The notes beneath the pieces are model-generated. The model was not told the origin of the DNA. It searched no databases and saw only the letters and a program-made list of their open reading frames with translations. Shown here in pieces: positions 6,683-14,561 of a DNA stretch of 64,000 nt; position 1 is the stretch's first letter; the number at the start of each line of letters is the position of its first letter. Origin of the DNA: Winogradskyella tangerina (GTDB taxonomy: Bacteria; Bacteroidota; Bacteroidia; Flavobacteriales; Flavobacteriaceae); contig NZ_QERF01000003.1 in NCBI RefSeq assembly GCF_003260205.1, positions 1 to 64,000 on the forward strand, given 5' to 3'. The position numbers were made by a program, and so were the translations under genes.

Positions 6683-7432
6683 ATGAGCATATTCAAAAAA
6701 TTATTTGGAAGAAAACCAAAGGAAAAAAAAGAAGTTCAACCAGAATCTAATACTTCATTTAAAACTGCAACCATATCTGCTTCTGATTTAGCAAATTTAA
6801 AAGTTGGAGATACCATAAGTTTTGGGAATCCGGAAGAGGCTGAAAAAACATATGAACCCAAATGGATTAAACCTAATGAAAATCCATATAACTTAGAGGT
6901 ATTTGATTGTAGAGAATACGCTCTAAAAATGACATCTACAACCCAAGATCCCAAAATTGCAACCAATTTCTTGAATTTAAGGGAAAGTGATGGAAAAGAA
7001 TATATTGGCAAATTTCCGGAGAATGCTGCAAAGTGCGAAGTTGACTTAAATTTTAACACAAAGGGAAGGCAAATTCCAGATGGAGTAGTTTATAAAGCAT
7101 CCGAAATGGAAGAAAAATGGGATATCTATAAATATGCAAATTTTCTCTTTTTTGTTCGCAGTTGGACAGGCGAATTAGTCTACTTTTCAAACTACATACC
7201 GACAGCAAAAGGATTTAAAGTTGATCTTATTGTTTTAGATGATAGGAAAATCGATCAAGAAGACCCATTCTTTGAATTTAAAGTTGTCGAATTTCTAATT
7301 CATAGTCATATTTTGGGTTATAATGTTCCGCATCCTATTCCAAAAAGTCTCGATAGAAATAATCACGAAAGTATTTTAGGGTATTCCTTTTCAATGTTTG
7401 GCAATAAGGGACAATTTGCAACTTATGATTGA
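6683..7432 (+). CDS. Hypothetical protein with basic N-terminal tag, cassette-type
   Basis: The protein has 249 residues and no signal peptide. Residues 1-18 are amphipathic and basic (SIFKKLFGRKPKEKKE) and are followed by a low-complexity linker to about residue 60. The rest appears to be one alpha/beta domain with aromatic runs such as YANFLFFVRSWTGELVYFSNY, a composition seen in small orphan proteins of Bacteroidota. I recognise no catalytic motif. The tag closely resembles the tail NFFQRLFGK of the protein at 4330-5268 and may dock these proteins to membranes or a common partner. Confidence 0.7.
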   Translation: MSIFKKLFGRKPKEKKEVQPESNTSFKTATISASDLANLKVGDTISFGNPEEAEKTYEPKWIKPNENPYNLEVFDCREYALKMTSTTQDPKIATNFLNLRESDGKEYIGKFPENAAKCEVDLNFNTKGRQIPDGVVYKASEMEEKWDIYKYANFLFFVRSWTGELVYFSNYIPTAKGFKVDLIVLDDRKIDQEDPFFEFKVVEFLIHSHILGYNVPHPIPKSLDRNNHESILGYSFSMFGNKGQFATYD

Positions 7433-7503
7433 TTATGACTGACTACAATAACAGCCCAACACTTTAACACATCAAAAGCATTACTGTCATCTTTGAGTAA
7501 CCA
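7433..7503 (+). repeat. Degenerate attC-like spacer 7
   Basis: AATAACAGCCCAAC at the left and GCATTACTGTCAT at the right give weak complementary arms (ACAG/CTGT and flanks). It is similar in position to the other inter-cassette repeats, but shorter and without the GTTG end. Confidence 0.35.
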
Positions 7504-7515
7504 TTGAAAAAAACC

Positions 7516-7977
7516 ATGTGTGATTATACCAACGGAATTAAACTTTGCTCTTGCAAAAACGAAAAAATCAAATTTCGTGAGCCAAGAGTTTTTATCAAAA
7601 AGAAGGGGAAACTCATTGAAAAAGAGAACCCTGAAAATGCTGATATTCCAATAGAATATATTTGGACGCTTTTCAAATTTGAAGGCGAAAAAGAAATTAC
7701 CGAAATAGGTCGCTATATGATGCCCGATAATGATTTAGGAAATGGTCTCAATGCAGAGTGGATTGCGCTGAATTTGAATTCTGAAAATTGCTTTGATTTC
7801 GATTACACCCCAAATGAAGGCGATAATTTAAAAATTCGTCAGAACGTGCGATTAGGACCGTATTTATCATTTATTTTTAGAAAAAATGAATGGATAATCG
7901 ACCACCATAGTCCTTGGTCGACCGAAATATCAAAAATTAAAGAAGGGAAAATAAAAGCCAATACTAACAATAGCTAA
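7516..7977 (+). CDS. Hypothetical cytosolic protein, cassette-type orphan
   Basis: The protein has 153 residues, with no signal peptide and no membrane segment. The N-terminus has three cysteines close together (MCDYTNGIKLCSCKNEK), which could bind a metal. The rest is charged, with beta-strand-like stretches (IPIEYIWTLFKFEG, LGPYLSFIFRKNEWIIDHHSPW). No family is recognised. An in-frame TTG at 7504 would add MKKT. The ATG is chosen because nothing resembling a ribosome-binding site precedes either start and ATG is the stronger codon. Confidence 0.65.
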   Translation: MCDYTNGIKLCSCKNEKIKFREPRVFIKKKGKLIEKENPENADIPIEYIWTLFKFEGEKEITEIGRYMMPDNDLGNGLNAEWIALNLNSENCFDFDYTPNEGDNLKIRQNVRLGPYLSFIFRKNEWIIDHHSPWSTEISKIKEGKIKANTNNS

Positions 7978-8021
7978 AACCTCAATTCCAAAATAAAAGT
8001 TCGTTGCACAATAGTTAAGCC

Positions 8022-8585
8022 ATGAATTCAGATTACAAATTTATCGCAAAAGACCAATTAACCGAACTTGCAAAACGCAATGGTATCAAGTCATGGAATG
8101 AATTAACCGATTTTGTAAAAACCCTACCCTATGGGCGTACTAAAAATAGAACAGACCTCAGTCTCGTATTATCTGAAAAAAAAGGAACCTGCAGCTCAAA
8201 ACACGCCTTACTAAAACGTCTGGCCGATCTCAATGACATACCAAATATTGAACTGGTCATCGGAATCTATAAAATGACGGAATCTAATACGCCGAAAATC
8301 GGAAATGAACTCACCCAAAATGGGCTTGTTTATATTCCGGAAGCCCATTGTTATTTAAAAATAAATGGAAACCGAAAAGATCTAACAAGCAACCAATCAG
8401 ACATTGATAAAATTGCAAAGGACATCATTGAAGAACAGTTTATTGAGCCACACCAGATCGCAGAATTCAAAGTTAACTATCACAAAAATTTCATCAAGGC
8501 ATGGCTAAAAGAAACAGATTCAGAATCAGAATTTGATCGCATCTGGACCATCAGAGAAAATTGTATTAACAGACTAACAGAATAA
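8022..8585 (+). CDS. Transglutaminase-like hypothetical protein, cassette-type
   Basis: The protein has 187 residues and no signal peptide. The arrangement Cys57 (KKGTCSSKHALL), His109 (PEAHCYLKI) and Asp120 (NRKDLT) matches the Cys-His-Asp order and spacing of the transglutaminase-like cysteine hydrolase fold, in which the Cys opens a helix and the His and Asp sit on adjacent strands. Such proteins may be proteases, transglutaminases or inactive scaffolds, and the substrate cannot be told. It is the last clear member of the run of single-gene units. The domain call rests on motif reading alone. Confidence 0.68.
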   Translation: MNSDYKFIAKDQLTELAKRNGIKSWNELTDFVKTLPYGRTKNRTDLSLVLSEKKGTCSSKHALLKRLADLNDIPNIELVIGIYKMTESNTPKIGNELTQNGLVYIPEAHCYLKINGNRKDLTSNQSDIDKIAKDIIEEQFIEPHQIAEFKVNYHKNFIKAWLKETDSESEFDRIWTIRENCINRLTE

Positions 8586-8589
8586 ACTA

Positions 8590-8620
8590 GGTGTCACTGC
8601 CAAAACCGCCAACAATTTAA
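8590..8620 (+). repeat. Remnant of an attC-like right end
   Basis: GGTGTCACTGCCAAAACCGCC followed by AACAATTT resembles the right half of the repeats upstream (TTACTG...AAAACCGTTG). It lacks a partner arm and marks the likely end of the cassette-type stretch. Confidence 0.35.
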
Positions 8621-8634
8621 AGGGCATATAATTC

Positions 8635-9669
8635 ATGAAAAAAAATCGCGCCAAACAAATTTTTAGAATCATCCTATTGCTAGGTACGGCCATCTCTCTA
8701 TATTTTGTGCCATGGATTTTGGTAAAAGCCTGGATCTTACCACTTCCCGATACCGTTCAGGAGCAGGTCAACGAAGCCATTGACCACGGTTTTGACGGTA
8801 TGATCGTTTACGTTGACGAAGCAGGAAAACCACCTGCCTTTTACACAGGAGGTTGGAAGAATCGTGAAAATAAAATTCCGGCAGATCCAAATTCATTATT
8901 CAAAATTGCTAGTATAAGTAAGCTGTACACTGCGGTTGCTCTTACCAAGTTGGTCAAAGCCGATAAACTATCGTTCGACGACACGCTCGCAGACTACTTC
9001 CCCGAATTGGTAGGTAGAATTGAAAACGCAAAAGAGATCACCTTGAAAATGATGGTTCAGCATCGATCTGGTATTCCTAATTTTACTGATAATCCGGCTT
9101 ACTGGGAAAACGAACAAGAAAATGGCAAGAATGCCCTTGAGTTTGCACTCGATCTACCTGCTAGTTTTAAGCCAGATCAAGGCTACGAATATTCAAATAC
9201 CAATTATCTACTGCTCCGCCAGATCATGGATAATGTGTTAGGGTACAATCACCATGAGTATATCAAGGAAAATATACTGATCCCATTAGAGCTAAATAAC
9301 ACCTTTTTCTCACTTAGTGAAGTTGTTCTAGATGATGTAATGAGTGGTTATTATGTTGGTTATGATAAAGATTTTAAAGCTAATGAGTATGGCATGCTTG
9401 CCACGGCAGAAGACGTAGGTACCTTTTTACGCGCACTCAACGACGGCTCCGTATTTAACGATGGCGAACAAGACATCTATCCTTATGAGTACGACCACGG
9501 AGGCCTGGTTATTGGCTATCAAAGTCTGGCAGAATATCACAAGGATATTGACACGGTGGTTGTTCAATTTATTAATACTACCGATTTTAATGGCTATGAA
9601 TGGAACCTTTCAGAAATTGTAATTAATCGCATTGTGAAAATTCTGAAAAAGCAAAAGGACGAGTCTTGA
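8635..9669 (+). CDS. Membrane-anchored serine hydrolase (class C beta-lactamase fold)
   Basis: The protein has 344 residues. An N-terminal anchor (residues 10-33) is followed by the penicillin-binding-protein/class C fold. The nucleophile motif SISK (Ser93, Lys96), the YSN triad (Tyr186-Ser187-Asn188) and HGG (288-290) are all present in the right order, so the enzyme should be active. Family members include D-aminopeptidases, esterases and penicillin-binding proteins, and a true beta-lactamase role is not implied. It probably acts on the outer face of the inner membrane. It is a single gene with its own upstream region that still carries a repeat remnant. Confidence 0.88.
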   Translation: MKKNRAKQIFRIILLLGTAISLYFVPWILVKAWILPLPDTVQEQVNEAIDHGFDGMIVYVDEAGKPPAFYTGGWKNRENKIPADPNSLFKIASISKLYTAVALTKLVKADKLSFDDTLADYFPELVGRIENAKEITLKMMVQHRSGIPNFTDNPAYWENEQENGKNALEFALDLPASFKPDQGYEYSNTNYLLLRQIMDNVLGYNHHEYIKENILIPLELNNTFFSLSEVVLDDVMSGYYVGYDKDFKANEYGMLATAEDVGTFLRALNDGSVFNDGEQDIYPYEYDHGGLVIGYQSLAEYHKDIDTVVVQFINTTDFNGYEWNLSEIVINRIVKILKKQKDES

Positions 9670-9741
9670 AGCGTTAATTTCCTTTTGCTATCTTAGTAAC
9701 TATACATTTCAACTAATACTAAATTAATTAAATCAAGCTTT

Positions 9742-9981
9742 ATGACCACAATACTATCTATTGGACCCTGGCAAATCATACTCCTCTTAGTCTTTGTCTT
9801 TATCGGACTTTTACCAACTATAATAGCACTCATAGATATTGTTAGAAATGAATTTACAGGCAACAATAAAATCGTATGGCTATTAGTGGTTTTATTTGGA
9901 AATTTTATCGGTGCTGTGTTATACTTTTTGATCGGAAGGCAACAGAAACTTCCAAGAACTGATCAAACCAACTTGACTTGA
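9742..9981 (+). CDS. Small membrane protein with PLDc_N domain
   Basis: The protein has 79 residues and two membrane helices (about 10-32 and 43-63). The signature ALIDIVRNEF...NNKIVWLLVV...GAVLYFLIGR is the PLDc_N domain, which forms the membrane anchor of cardiolipin synthases but in Bacteroidota often stands alone. A free-standing copy has no catalytic HKD motif, so it is not an enzyme. Its role is unknown. Spacing to both neighbours suggests a single transcription unit. Confidence 0.85.
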   Translation: MTTILSIGPWQIILLLVFVFIGLLPTIIALIDIVRNEFTGNNKIVWLLVVLFGNFIGAVLYFLIGRQQKLPRTDQTNLT

Positions 9982-10015
9982 GGTCTATAAAAGCCGGAAA
10001 AAAATCAGTTAATAC

Positions 10016-10615
10016 ATGGAGATAAAAGACAGTCAGAATAAAGCAGTTAACGACATCATTGAAATGATCGTTGCTGTCATAGGTAAAGGATCGCGTGAAA
10101 TAGATACCACTGAAGCGATTTCGAGTGCTGCACGACTTGCTGGTAGTTTTATGTTCAGGTCTTTCGAATTTGATATTGACGATGTAAAACCTGGAACAGC
10201 CATGTTATCTAACGAGGCAAATACCATGGGGCCAGCACTGGTAAATATCACTTTAGCCGTACTACAACACTACGATATCGAAATTGATCAAAATTCTATT
10301 TCAGCTCAAAATCAAACAACAGCAGATAGTGATTTTGTAGATGTTATCGGCAGAGTACAAGGACCAGCATTAGATATCATGAAAAATAATGACCTTAACT
10401 ATGAGCAATTAGCCCAATCTGCTGCAGTTGCAACTGCCTTCATAATTCAACAAAGCAGCAATATTAAACCAGAAGAAGGCTTCGGAATTGCGGTCTACCA
10501 CTATATCGAAGGTACCAAAACCTGTCCACCTAAGTTCAACGACCAACCTCAACAGAATAAAAGTCAAAATGTTGAGAAAGAAAACAAGTCGAAGCCGTGG
10601 TGGAAATTTTGGTAA
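10016..10615 (+). CDS. Hypothetical protein with Trp-rich C-terminus
   Basis: The protein has 199 residues and no signal peptide. It is mostly helical, with repeated small-residue segments (TTEAISSAARLAGSFMF, EQLAQSAAVATAFIIQQ), and ends in a lysine-rich linker closed by KPWWKFW. The last residues could insert at a membrane surface. No family is recognised. It lies 34 bp after the PLDc_N gene and could share its transcript. Confidence 0.7.
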   Translation: MEIKDSQNKAVNDIIEMIVAVIGKGSREIDTTEAISSAARLAGSFMFRSFEFDIDDVKPGTAMLSNEANTMGPALVNITLAVLQHYDIEIDQNSISAQNQTTADSDFVDVIGRVQGPALDIMKNNDLNYEQLAQSAAVATAFIIQQSSNIKPEEGFGIAVYHYIEGTKTCPPKFNDQPQQNKSQNVEKENKSKPWWKFW

Positions 10616-10775
10616 ATGGAAATCGTAAAGCCTTTTATTCTTGATATTAACTAGTTATTTCTGAAAAATAATCTAACTTTAATCAACCTGCTTAAAATCG
10701 ACTTCGAAAGAAGATTTTGGCTTCAACAATGTTGTAAAAGTTATTAATCGAACCTTCAAAACACAATTCAATCGC
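10616..10775 (+). other. Intergenic region before the exported protein at 10776
   Basis: 160 bp without a coding frame. It contains the imperfect repeat AAAATCGACTTC / GAAGATTTT (10694-10718) and AT-rich sequence. I see no clear TAnnTTTG box or terminator. Confidence 0.3.
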
Positions 10776-11246
10776 ATGAAAAAACTTATCCTATTTATTG
10801 CCATCGCTACTACTTTTAATTTGTCTTTTAGTCAGAATTTTGACGAGATTGCTACCTACGAATTTAAAGATGCTGAAAGCTATTCAACCGAAAAACCTAA
10901 AGTCTTAGCTTGTGCAAATTATTTATTCAATAATCCGGTTGATACAGACGGATACAATAGACTGTTAGCCCTTCAATATATTATGAAATGGATGGAAGGC
11001 ACCCCAGATTACACCTTTGAAATTGGTAGTGATGTCTTAGACTTAACAAAAGGAAGTGACGATTTATTCGGACTTTATTTAGCTGCTATGTCTAAGGTTG
11101 TTCTTGAAGAAAATGGCGACACCTCCTTAACAAGTGAACAGATCCATGACAAATCCGTGAATATCCTGGTAGATTATTGTGCCAATAAAAGCAACAATAT
11201 TAAACCTTCAAAAAAGATCAAAAAACTGATAAAGAAACGCAACTAA
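10776..11246 (+). CDS. Exported hypothetical protein
   Basis: The protein has 156 residues with a signal peptide (MKKLILFIAIATTFNLSFSQ, cleavage after SFSQ). The mature part is helical and acidic, ends in a basic tail (KKIKKLIKKRN), and has one cysteine pair (ACANY, DYCANKS). No catalytic motif is seen. The pattern is typical of small periplasmic Flavobacteriaceae proteins of unknown role. It is followed 38 bp later by another exported protein and may be co-transcribed with it. Confidence 0.75.
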   Translation: MKKLILFIAIATTFNLSFSQNFDEIATYEFKDAESYSTEKPKVLACANYLFNNPVDTDGYNRLLALQYIMKWMEGTPDYTFEIGSDVLDLTKGSDDLFGLYLAAMSKVVLEENGDTSLTSEQIHDKSVNILVDYCANKSNNIKPSKKIKKLIKKRN

Positions 11247-11284
11247 AACTTCGAAAATTCGGTTAATTAATGATCTTCAAACCA

Positions 11285-12280
11285 ATGAAGTACCTATTAC
11301 TTTTTACTTTACTTTTCGGCCTTAATGTATCGTTTGGTCAGGACAAAGACTATGAGATCTTAGGAAAGGCCTTAGCCGAATCTATCGTTAAAAATGATTC
11401 ATTGGCGTTTTATAATTTGATACTTCCAAAAGAAGCGGCCGTTGAGTTCTTCAAAAGTATGGCGGGAGATCAATTATCTGCTGCAAATCTTGAAATGGCT
11501 ACGGAGAGTATTCTTGCCAATTATGAGGAAATTGTAACAAGTACATTTGCATTAAGCTTCTTTAATTTAACTACCAAAGCTGAGATTTTCGACCTAGACC
11601 TAAGCGATGTAAATTATGAAGTCGTAGAAACCAATGACACCAAAGATTTACCAAATGTAATGGCTATTCATGGTAGTGTTGACCATCATAAATTTCCACA
11701 CTTTACATTTTATGCTATTGATTTTGAGGACCAGCTATATTTAGCAAGTCACTTAATTAGTATTTCAGAAACTGATGCATTTAAAGTTAGGGAAAGTCTT
11801 AAAAAGGTAGATCTGTCGGCAGATGAAAATGGCTATGTTATCTGTCAGGGTATCCTTCAACTTGAAGACCAAAACGCACCAAAGAAAGAAATTTTGAATT
11901 GCTTGCTAGCAACGCCTATTGTTATTGGTTTACAAGAGTCCTCGGAAGATACAGACGAAGCGATCGATAAGGAATATATCAGAGGAAAATGGGAGTATGG
12001 TTATTACGTAAATAATACCACAGATCTTGCTGGACGCGTTAGTTTCAAATACGAATTCATAATTTCAGATGGAGTGATTAATTATAGATATTATGATTTC
12101 ACACATGATAAGGGAAGTTCAGAATTTAATTCTATTGGTAAATTACCTTTCGAAATTAATGATGCCGTCCTGAAAGTTTTTACCAACAAGCAATACCGAG
12201 AGATCATGGGAGATATTCGTTTTAATCATGTTGCCAACATTAAACGTCTCAAAGAATTTGCAGATAAATGCTTCAAGTAA
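11285..12280 (+). CDS. Exported hypothetical protein
   Basis: The protein has 331 residues from the ATG that gives a clean signal peptide (MKYLLLFTLLFGLNVSFGQ). An ATG 15 bp upstream would add MIFKP and weaken it. Residues 20-180 look helical and then mixed, with charged loops. Residues about 220-330 (GKWEYGYYVNN...FKYEFIISDGVINYRYYD) resemble lipocalin-like beta strands. There is no assigned function. The location after another exported protein suggests a small envelope operon that continues into the membrane protein 15 bp downstream. Confidence 0.72.
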   Translation: MKYLLLFTLLFGLNVSFGQDKDYEILGKALAESIVKNDSLAFYNLILPKEAAVEFFKSMAGDQLSAANLEMATESILANYEEIVTSTFALSFFNLTTKAEIFDLDLSDVNYEVVETNDTKDLPNVMAIHGSVDHHKFPHFTFYAIDFEDQLYLASHLISISETDAFKVRESLKKVDLSADENGYVICQGILQLEDQNAPKKEILNCLLATPIVIGLQESSEDTDEAIDKEYIRGKWEYGYYVNNTTDLAGRVSFKYEFIISDGVINYRYYDFTHDKGSSEFNSIGKLPFEINDAVLKVFTNKQYREIMGDIRFNHVANIKRLKEFADKCFK

Positions 12281-12294
12281 CATAATCTAACATT

Positions 12295-12522
12295 GTGAGT
12301 AAAAGACGAATTATTCTTATTCATATCTTGAGTTTTATCATCTTAACGCTCATCCTACTTTTTTCTGCTGAACCATTTCTTCAAACTTTCGCCTCCGGAA
12401 TTCATCATGTCGAAATGTGGTTGAATATAATCGTTGTTGGCACTATTGGAATTGCCGTACTTACTTCATTTTCCTGTTTTATATGCTTAACATGGAAAAG
12501 AAAAGACAAAACCAACAATTAA
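12295..12522 (+). CDS. Small two-helix membrane protein
   Basis: The protein has 75 residues with two membrane helices (about 6-27 and 41-65) and a lysine-rich cytosolic tail (WKRKDKTNN). It starts at GTG. The 15-bp gap to the preceding gene argues for co-transcription. No family is recognised. Confidence 0.6.
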   Translation: MSKRRIILIHILSFIILTLILLFSAEPFLQTFASGIHHVEMWLNIIVVGTIGIAVLTSFSCFICLTWKRKDKTNN

Positions 12523-12617
12523 AACTGTGTTTTAGATGCAGATCAACCAAAAAACCTAGAAAATGTTGGTTAGCAACATAAATCTGAATAACTTACAACT
12601 AAATAGAATTCTAAAAC

Positions 12618-12639
12618 GCATCAAATTTAGAATTGATGC
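12618..12639. promoter_or_regulatory. Hairpin or operator in the 12523-12663 gap
   Basis: A 7-bp stem GCATCAA/TTGATGC with an 8-base loop. An overlapping 8-bp inverted repeat ATTCTAAA/TTTAGAAT (12608-12633) shares bases with it, so two alternative foldings are possible. It ends 24 bp before the next start codon, a position fitting an operator or 5'-UTR structure. The rest of the gap shows nothing recognisable. Confidence 0.35.
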
Positions 12640-12663
12640 CTCACAAACATTTAAATTAAAATC

Positions 12664-13077
12664 ATGAAAAAATTCTTAACACTTTTATTGATAGTCCCGC
12701 TTTTATCTATGACTGTCGAAATTGATAATTCAAAATTCATTGGTAAATGGGTAGGTGAAGACGGCAAAGAAATAGGATATATAACTTTTGATAGTGAAGG
12801 TTACGCTACCTTCGAAATCCAAGGTCAGGTTTTTGGAGGAAAAGAGTTCGTCTTAGATGGTAAGCGAGGAAAAATGACCTACGAAATTAAAGATGGCACT
12901 GAGCCTATTGAGGTCGACCTGATCATGACCAATCTAGATAATGGTGATGTAAGAACATTGTCTTGTATTGCTAATTTCATAGACGACAACACCATGGAAT
13001 TTGCTATGGGCTTCAGTGATAAAAGACCAACAGATTTTGGAGGCGAAGATGCTATAATTCTTAAACGTGTGAAGTAA
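12664..13077 (+). CDS. Exported lipocalin-like hypothetical protein
   Basis: The protein has 137 residues with an N-terminal signal (MKKFLTLLLIVPLLSM). The mature part follows a FIGKWVGEDGKE opening with alternating strands (IGYITFDSEGYATFEI, KRGKMTYEIKDG, MEFAMGFSD), the sort of pattern found in small eight-stranded lipocalin/DUF beta-barrels of Bacteroidota. The ligand is unknown. Confidence 0.72.
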   Translation: MKKFLTLLLIVPLLSMTVEIDNSKFIGKWVGEDGKEIGYITFDSEGYATFEIQGQVFGGKEFVLDGKRGKMTYEIKDGTEPIEVDLIMTNLDNGDVRTLSCIANFIDDNTMEFAMGFSDKRPTDFGGEDAIILKRVK

Positions 13078-13085
13078 AAAACACA

Positions 13086-13172
13086 ATGAGAATTGTGCTT
13101 TTAACCCTTTTATGGATCACCAATTTTTGTTATGCACAATCTGAAGTTGAAGAACTGAAAAATAACTTATGA
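13086..13172 (+). CDS. 28-residue signal-peptide mini-ORF
   Basis: The reading frame encodes MRIVLLTLLWITNFCYAQ followed by ten residues and a stop. It therefore has a complete-looking signal peptide but almost no mature protein. Its TGA overlaps the ATG of the next exported gene as ATGA, the arrangement used for translational coupling. It may be a leader peptide controlling the next gene, or the 5' remnant of a deleted exported protein. It is too short for homology to help. Confidence 0.5.
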   Translation: MRIVLLTLLWITNFCYAQSEVEELKNNL

Positions 13173-13558
13173 AACATAAACTCTTAATTCCATTTTTATT
13201 ACTGGTTTTCGGTTATTCTTATTCTCAAGGTGACTGCAGTAAATTCAGAACTGGCAAGTTTCAGAATAATGATAAAGGCATACTAAAAGCTCAAATTCAA
13301 AGAAACGATTCTATTCAAACTGAACAATACGGAGAAAAGGAAGTAACTTTAAAGATCACTTGGATAGATGACTGTAGCTACAGACTCAAATTCCTTGATG
13401 GTAATGAAGCGTTTTGGGCATCGAGACCTAAGGACATGCCTACATACGACCTCATCGTAAAGATTGTCAAAATAAACGGGAACACCTACACGCAAGAGTC
13501 TAAATTCGATACCGATAATGATTTTGTTTACATCAGTGAAATCACAAAAATTGAATAG
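13169..13558 (+). CDS. Exported hypothetical protein (GDCSKFRTGKF type)
   Basis: The protein has 129 residues. The signal peptide ends SYSYSQ, and the mature protein begins GDCSKFRTGKF. That opening recurs in a family of small Flavobacteriaceae exported proteins sometimes mislabelled as topoisomerase; nothing here supports an enzyme. Two conserved-looking cysteines (GDCSK, DDCSY) could form a disulphide. Translation is probably coupled to the mini-ORF in front. Confidence 0.75.
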   Translation: MKHKLLIPFLLLVFGYSYSQGDCSKFRTGKFQNNDKGILKAQIQRNDSIQTEQYGEKEVTLKITWIDDCSYRLKFLDGNEAFWASRPKDMPTYDLIVKIVKINGNTYTQESKFDTDNDFVYISEITKIE

Positions 13559-13605
13559 AACATTATTGAATTTCAACTTTTGAATTAGGGTTAGCAAAAA
13601 GGAAA

Positions 13606-14511
13606 ATGATGAAAAATTTAGTTTTAGTCTTATTATTCTGTTTAATTCTATCTGCTTGCCAAGACACACCAAGCTTCATCAATTTCACCTATCCAGATGG
13701 AAAGCTTAAGGCATTAGTTTTGAGTTATGATGATGGTACAATTCAGGATGTGGAACTCGCCCAATTATTTGATGAAAATGGATTGAAGGGCACCTTTAAT
13801 TTAAATTCCAGCTATTTAGGTGTAACACGTGGATGGCCGCAACAAAATGGCGATACCATCTATCAAAGATATGTGCCAAAAGATTCGCTATTAATTATTT
13901 ATAAAAATCATGAAATTGCAGCTCACGGCGCATTGCATAAAAACTTTACGGACATTACCCACGAAGAAGTTCTTGAAGAAATATCCATAGATATCGAAGT
14001 ATTAAGTCAGCTCTCTAAAAGAGAAATTATCAGTATGGCATATCCCTTCGGAAATACGAATGATAGCATTGCAGTACTTCTTTCGAAGACAAATCTTATT
14101 AATGGAAGAACCGTTTCAGACACTTATAATTTTGAACTTCCCGATAATTACATGATGTGGCATCCTACCTGTCATGACAGCAAGGCCTTAGACTATCTAA
14201 ATGACTATTTAGAACTTAAACCTCAAGCGTTGAAATTATTTTATGTTTGGGGTCACTCATGGGAATTTGGCGACGAGCAACGTTGGAATAATATGGTAGA
14301 ATTTTGTCAGCGAATTGGTAAGGCAAATGATATCTGGTCTGTAGGTAATGGAGAACTTACACAATATTTATTAGCTATTGATAGAGTAATTATTGGAGAA
14401 AATTCAATTTCTAATCCATCAGATAATCTTCCTGTTTGGATTCAGTTATCAATTGGCAATAAATTACTCGAAGCAGGTCAATCTTTAGAAATAAATAGCT
14501 CTATGCCTTAA
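13606..14511 (+). CDS. Polysaccharide deacetylase family lipoprotein
   Basis: The protein has 301 residues. The lipobox is LSAC (Cys18). The NodB/CE4 domain shows motif 1 as SYDDG (Asp42-Asp43), motif 2 as HGALH (His107, His111, the zinc ligands) and motif 3 as YPFGN (146-150), and a later WGHSWEFG. All key metal and catalytic positions are visible, so activity on an N- or O-acetylated sugar polymer in the envelope is likely. The substrate cannot be predicted. MM at the start allows either methionine. Confidence 0.85.
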   Translation: MMKNLVLVLLFCLILSACQDTPSFINFTYPDGKLKALVLSYDDGTIQDVELAQLFDENGLKGTFNLNSSYLGVTRGWPQQNGDTIYQRYVPKDSLLIIYKNHEIAAHGALHKNFTDITHEEVLEEISIDIEVLSQLSKREIISMAYPFGNTNDSIAVLLSKTNLINGRTVSDTYNFELPDNYMMWHPTCHDSKALDYLNDYLELKPQALKLFYVWGHSWEFGDEQRWNNMVEFCQRIGKANDIWSVGNGELTQYLLAIDRVIIGENSISNPSDNLPVWIQLSIGNKLLEAGQSLEINSSMP

Positions 14512-14561
14512 TTTTATATTTCATCAAAAGTCTAAACGACTTATTATTTTGAACTCAAACA

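Noticed and set aside
8635-9669. Assignment as an antibiotic-resistance beta-lactamase
   Set aside because: The SxxK, YSN and HGG motifs fit the wider family, and nothing in the sequence points to beta-lactam specificity.
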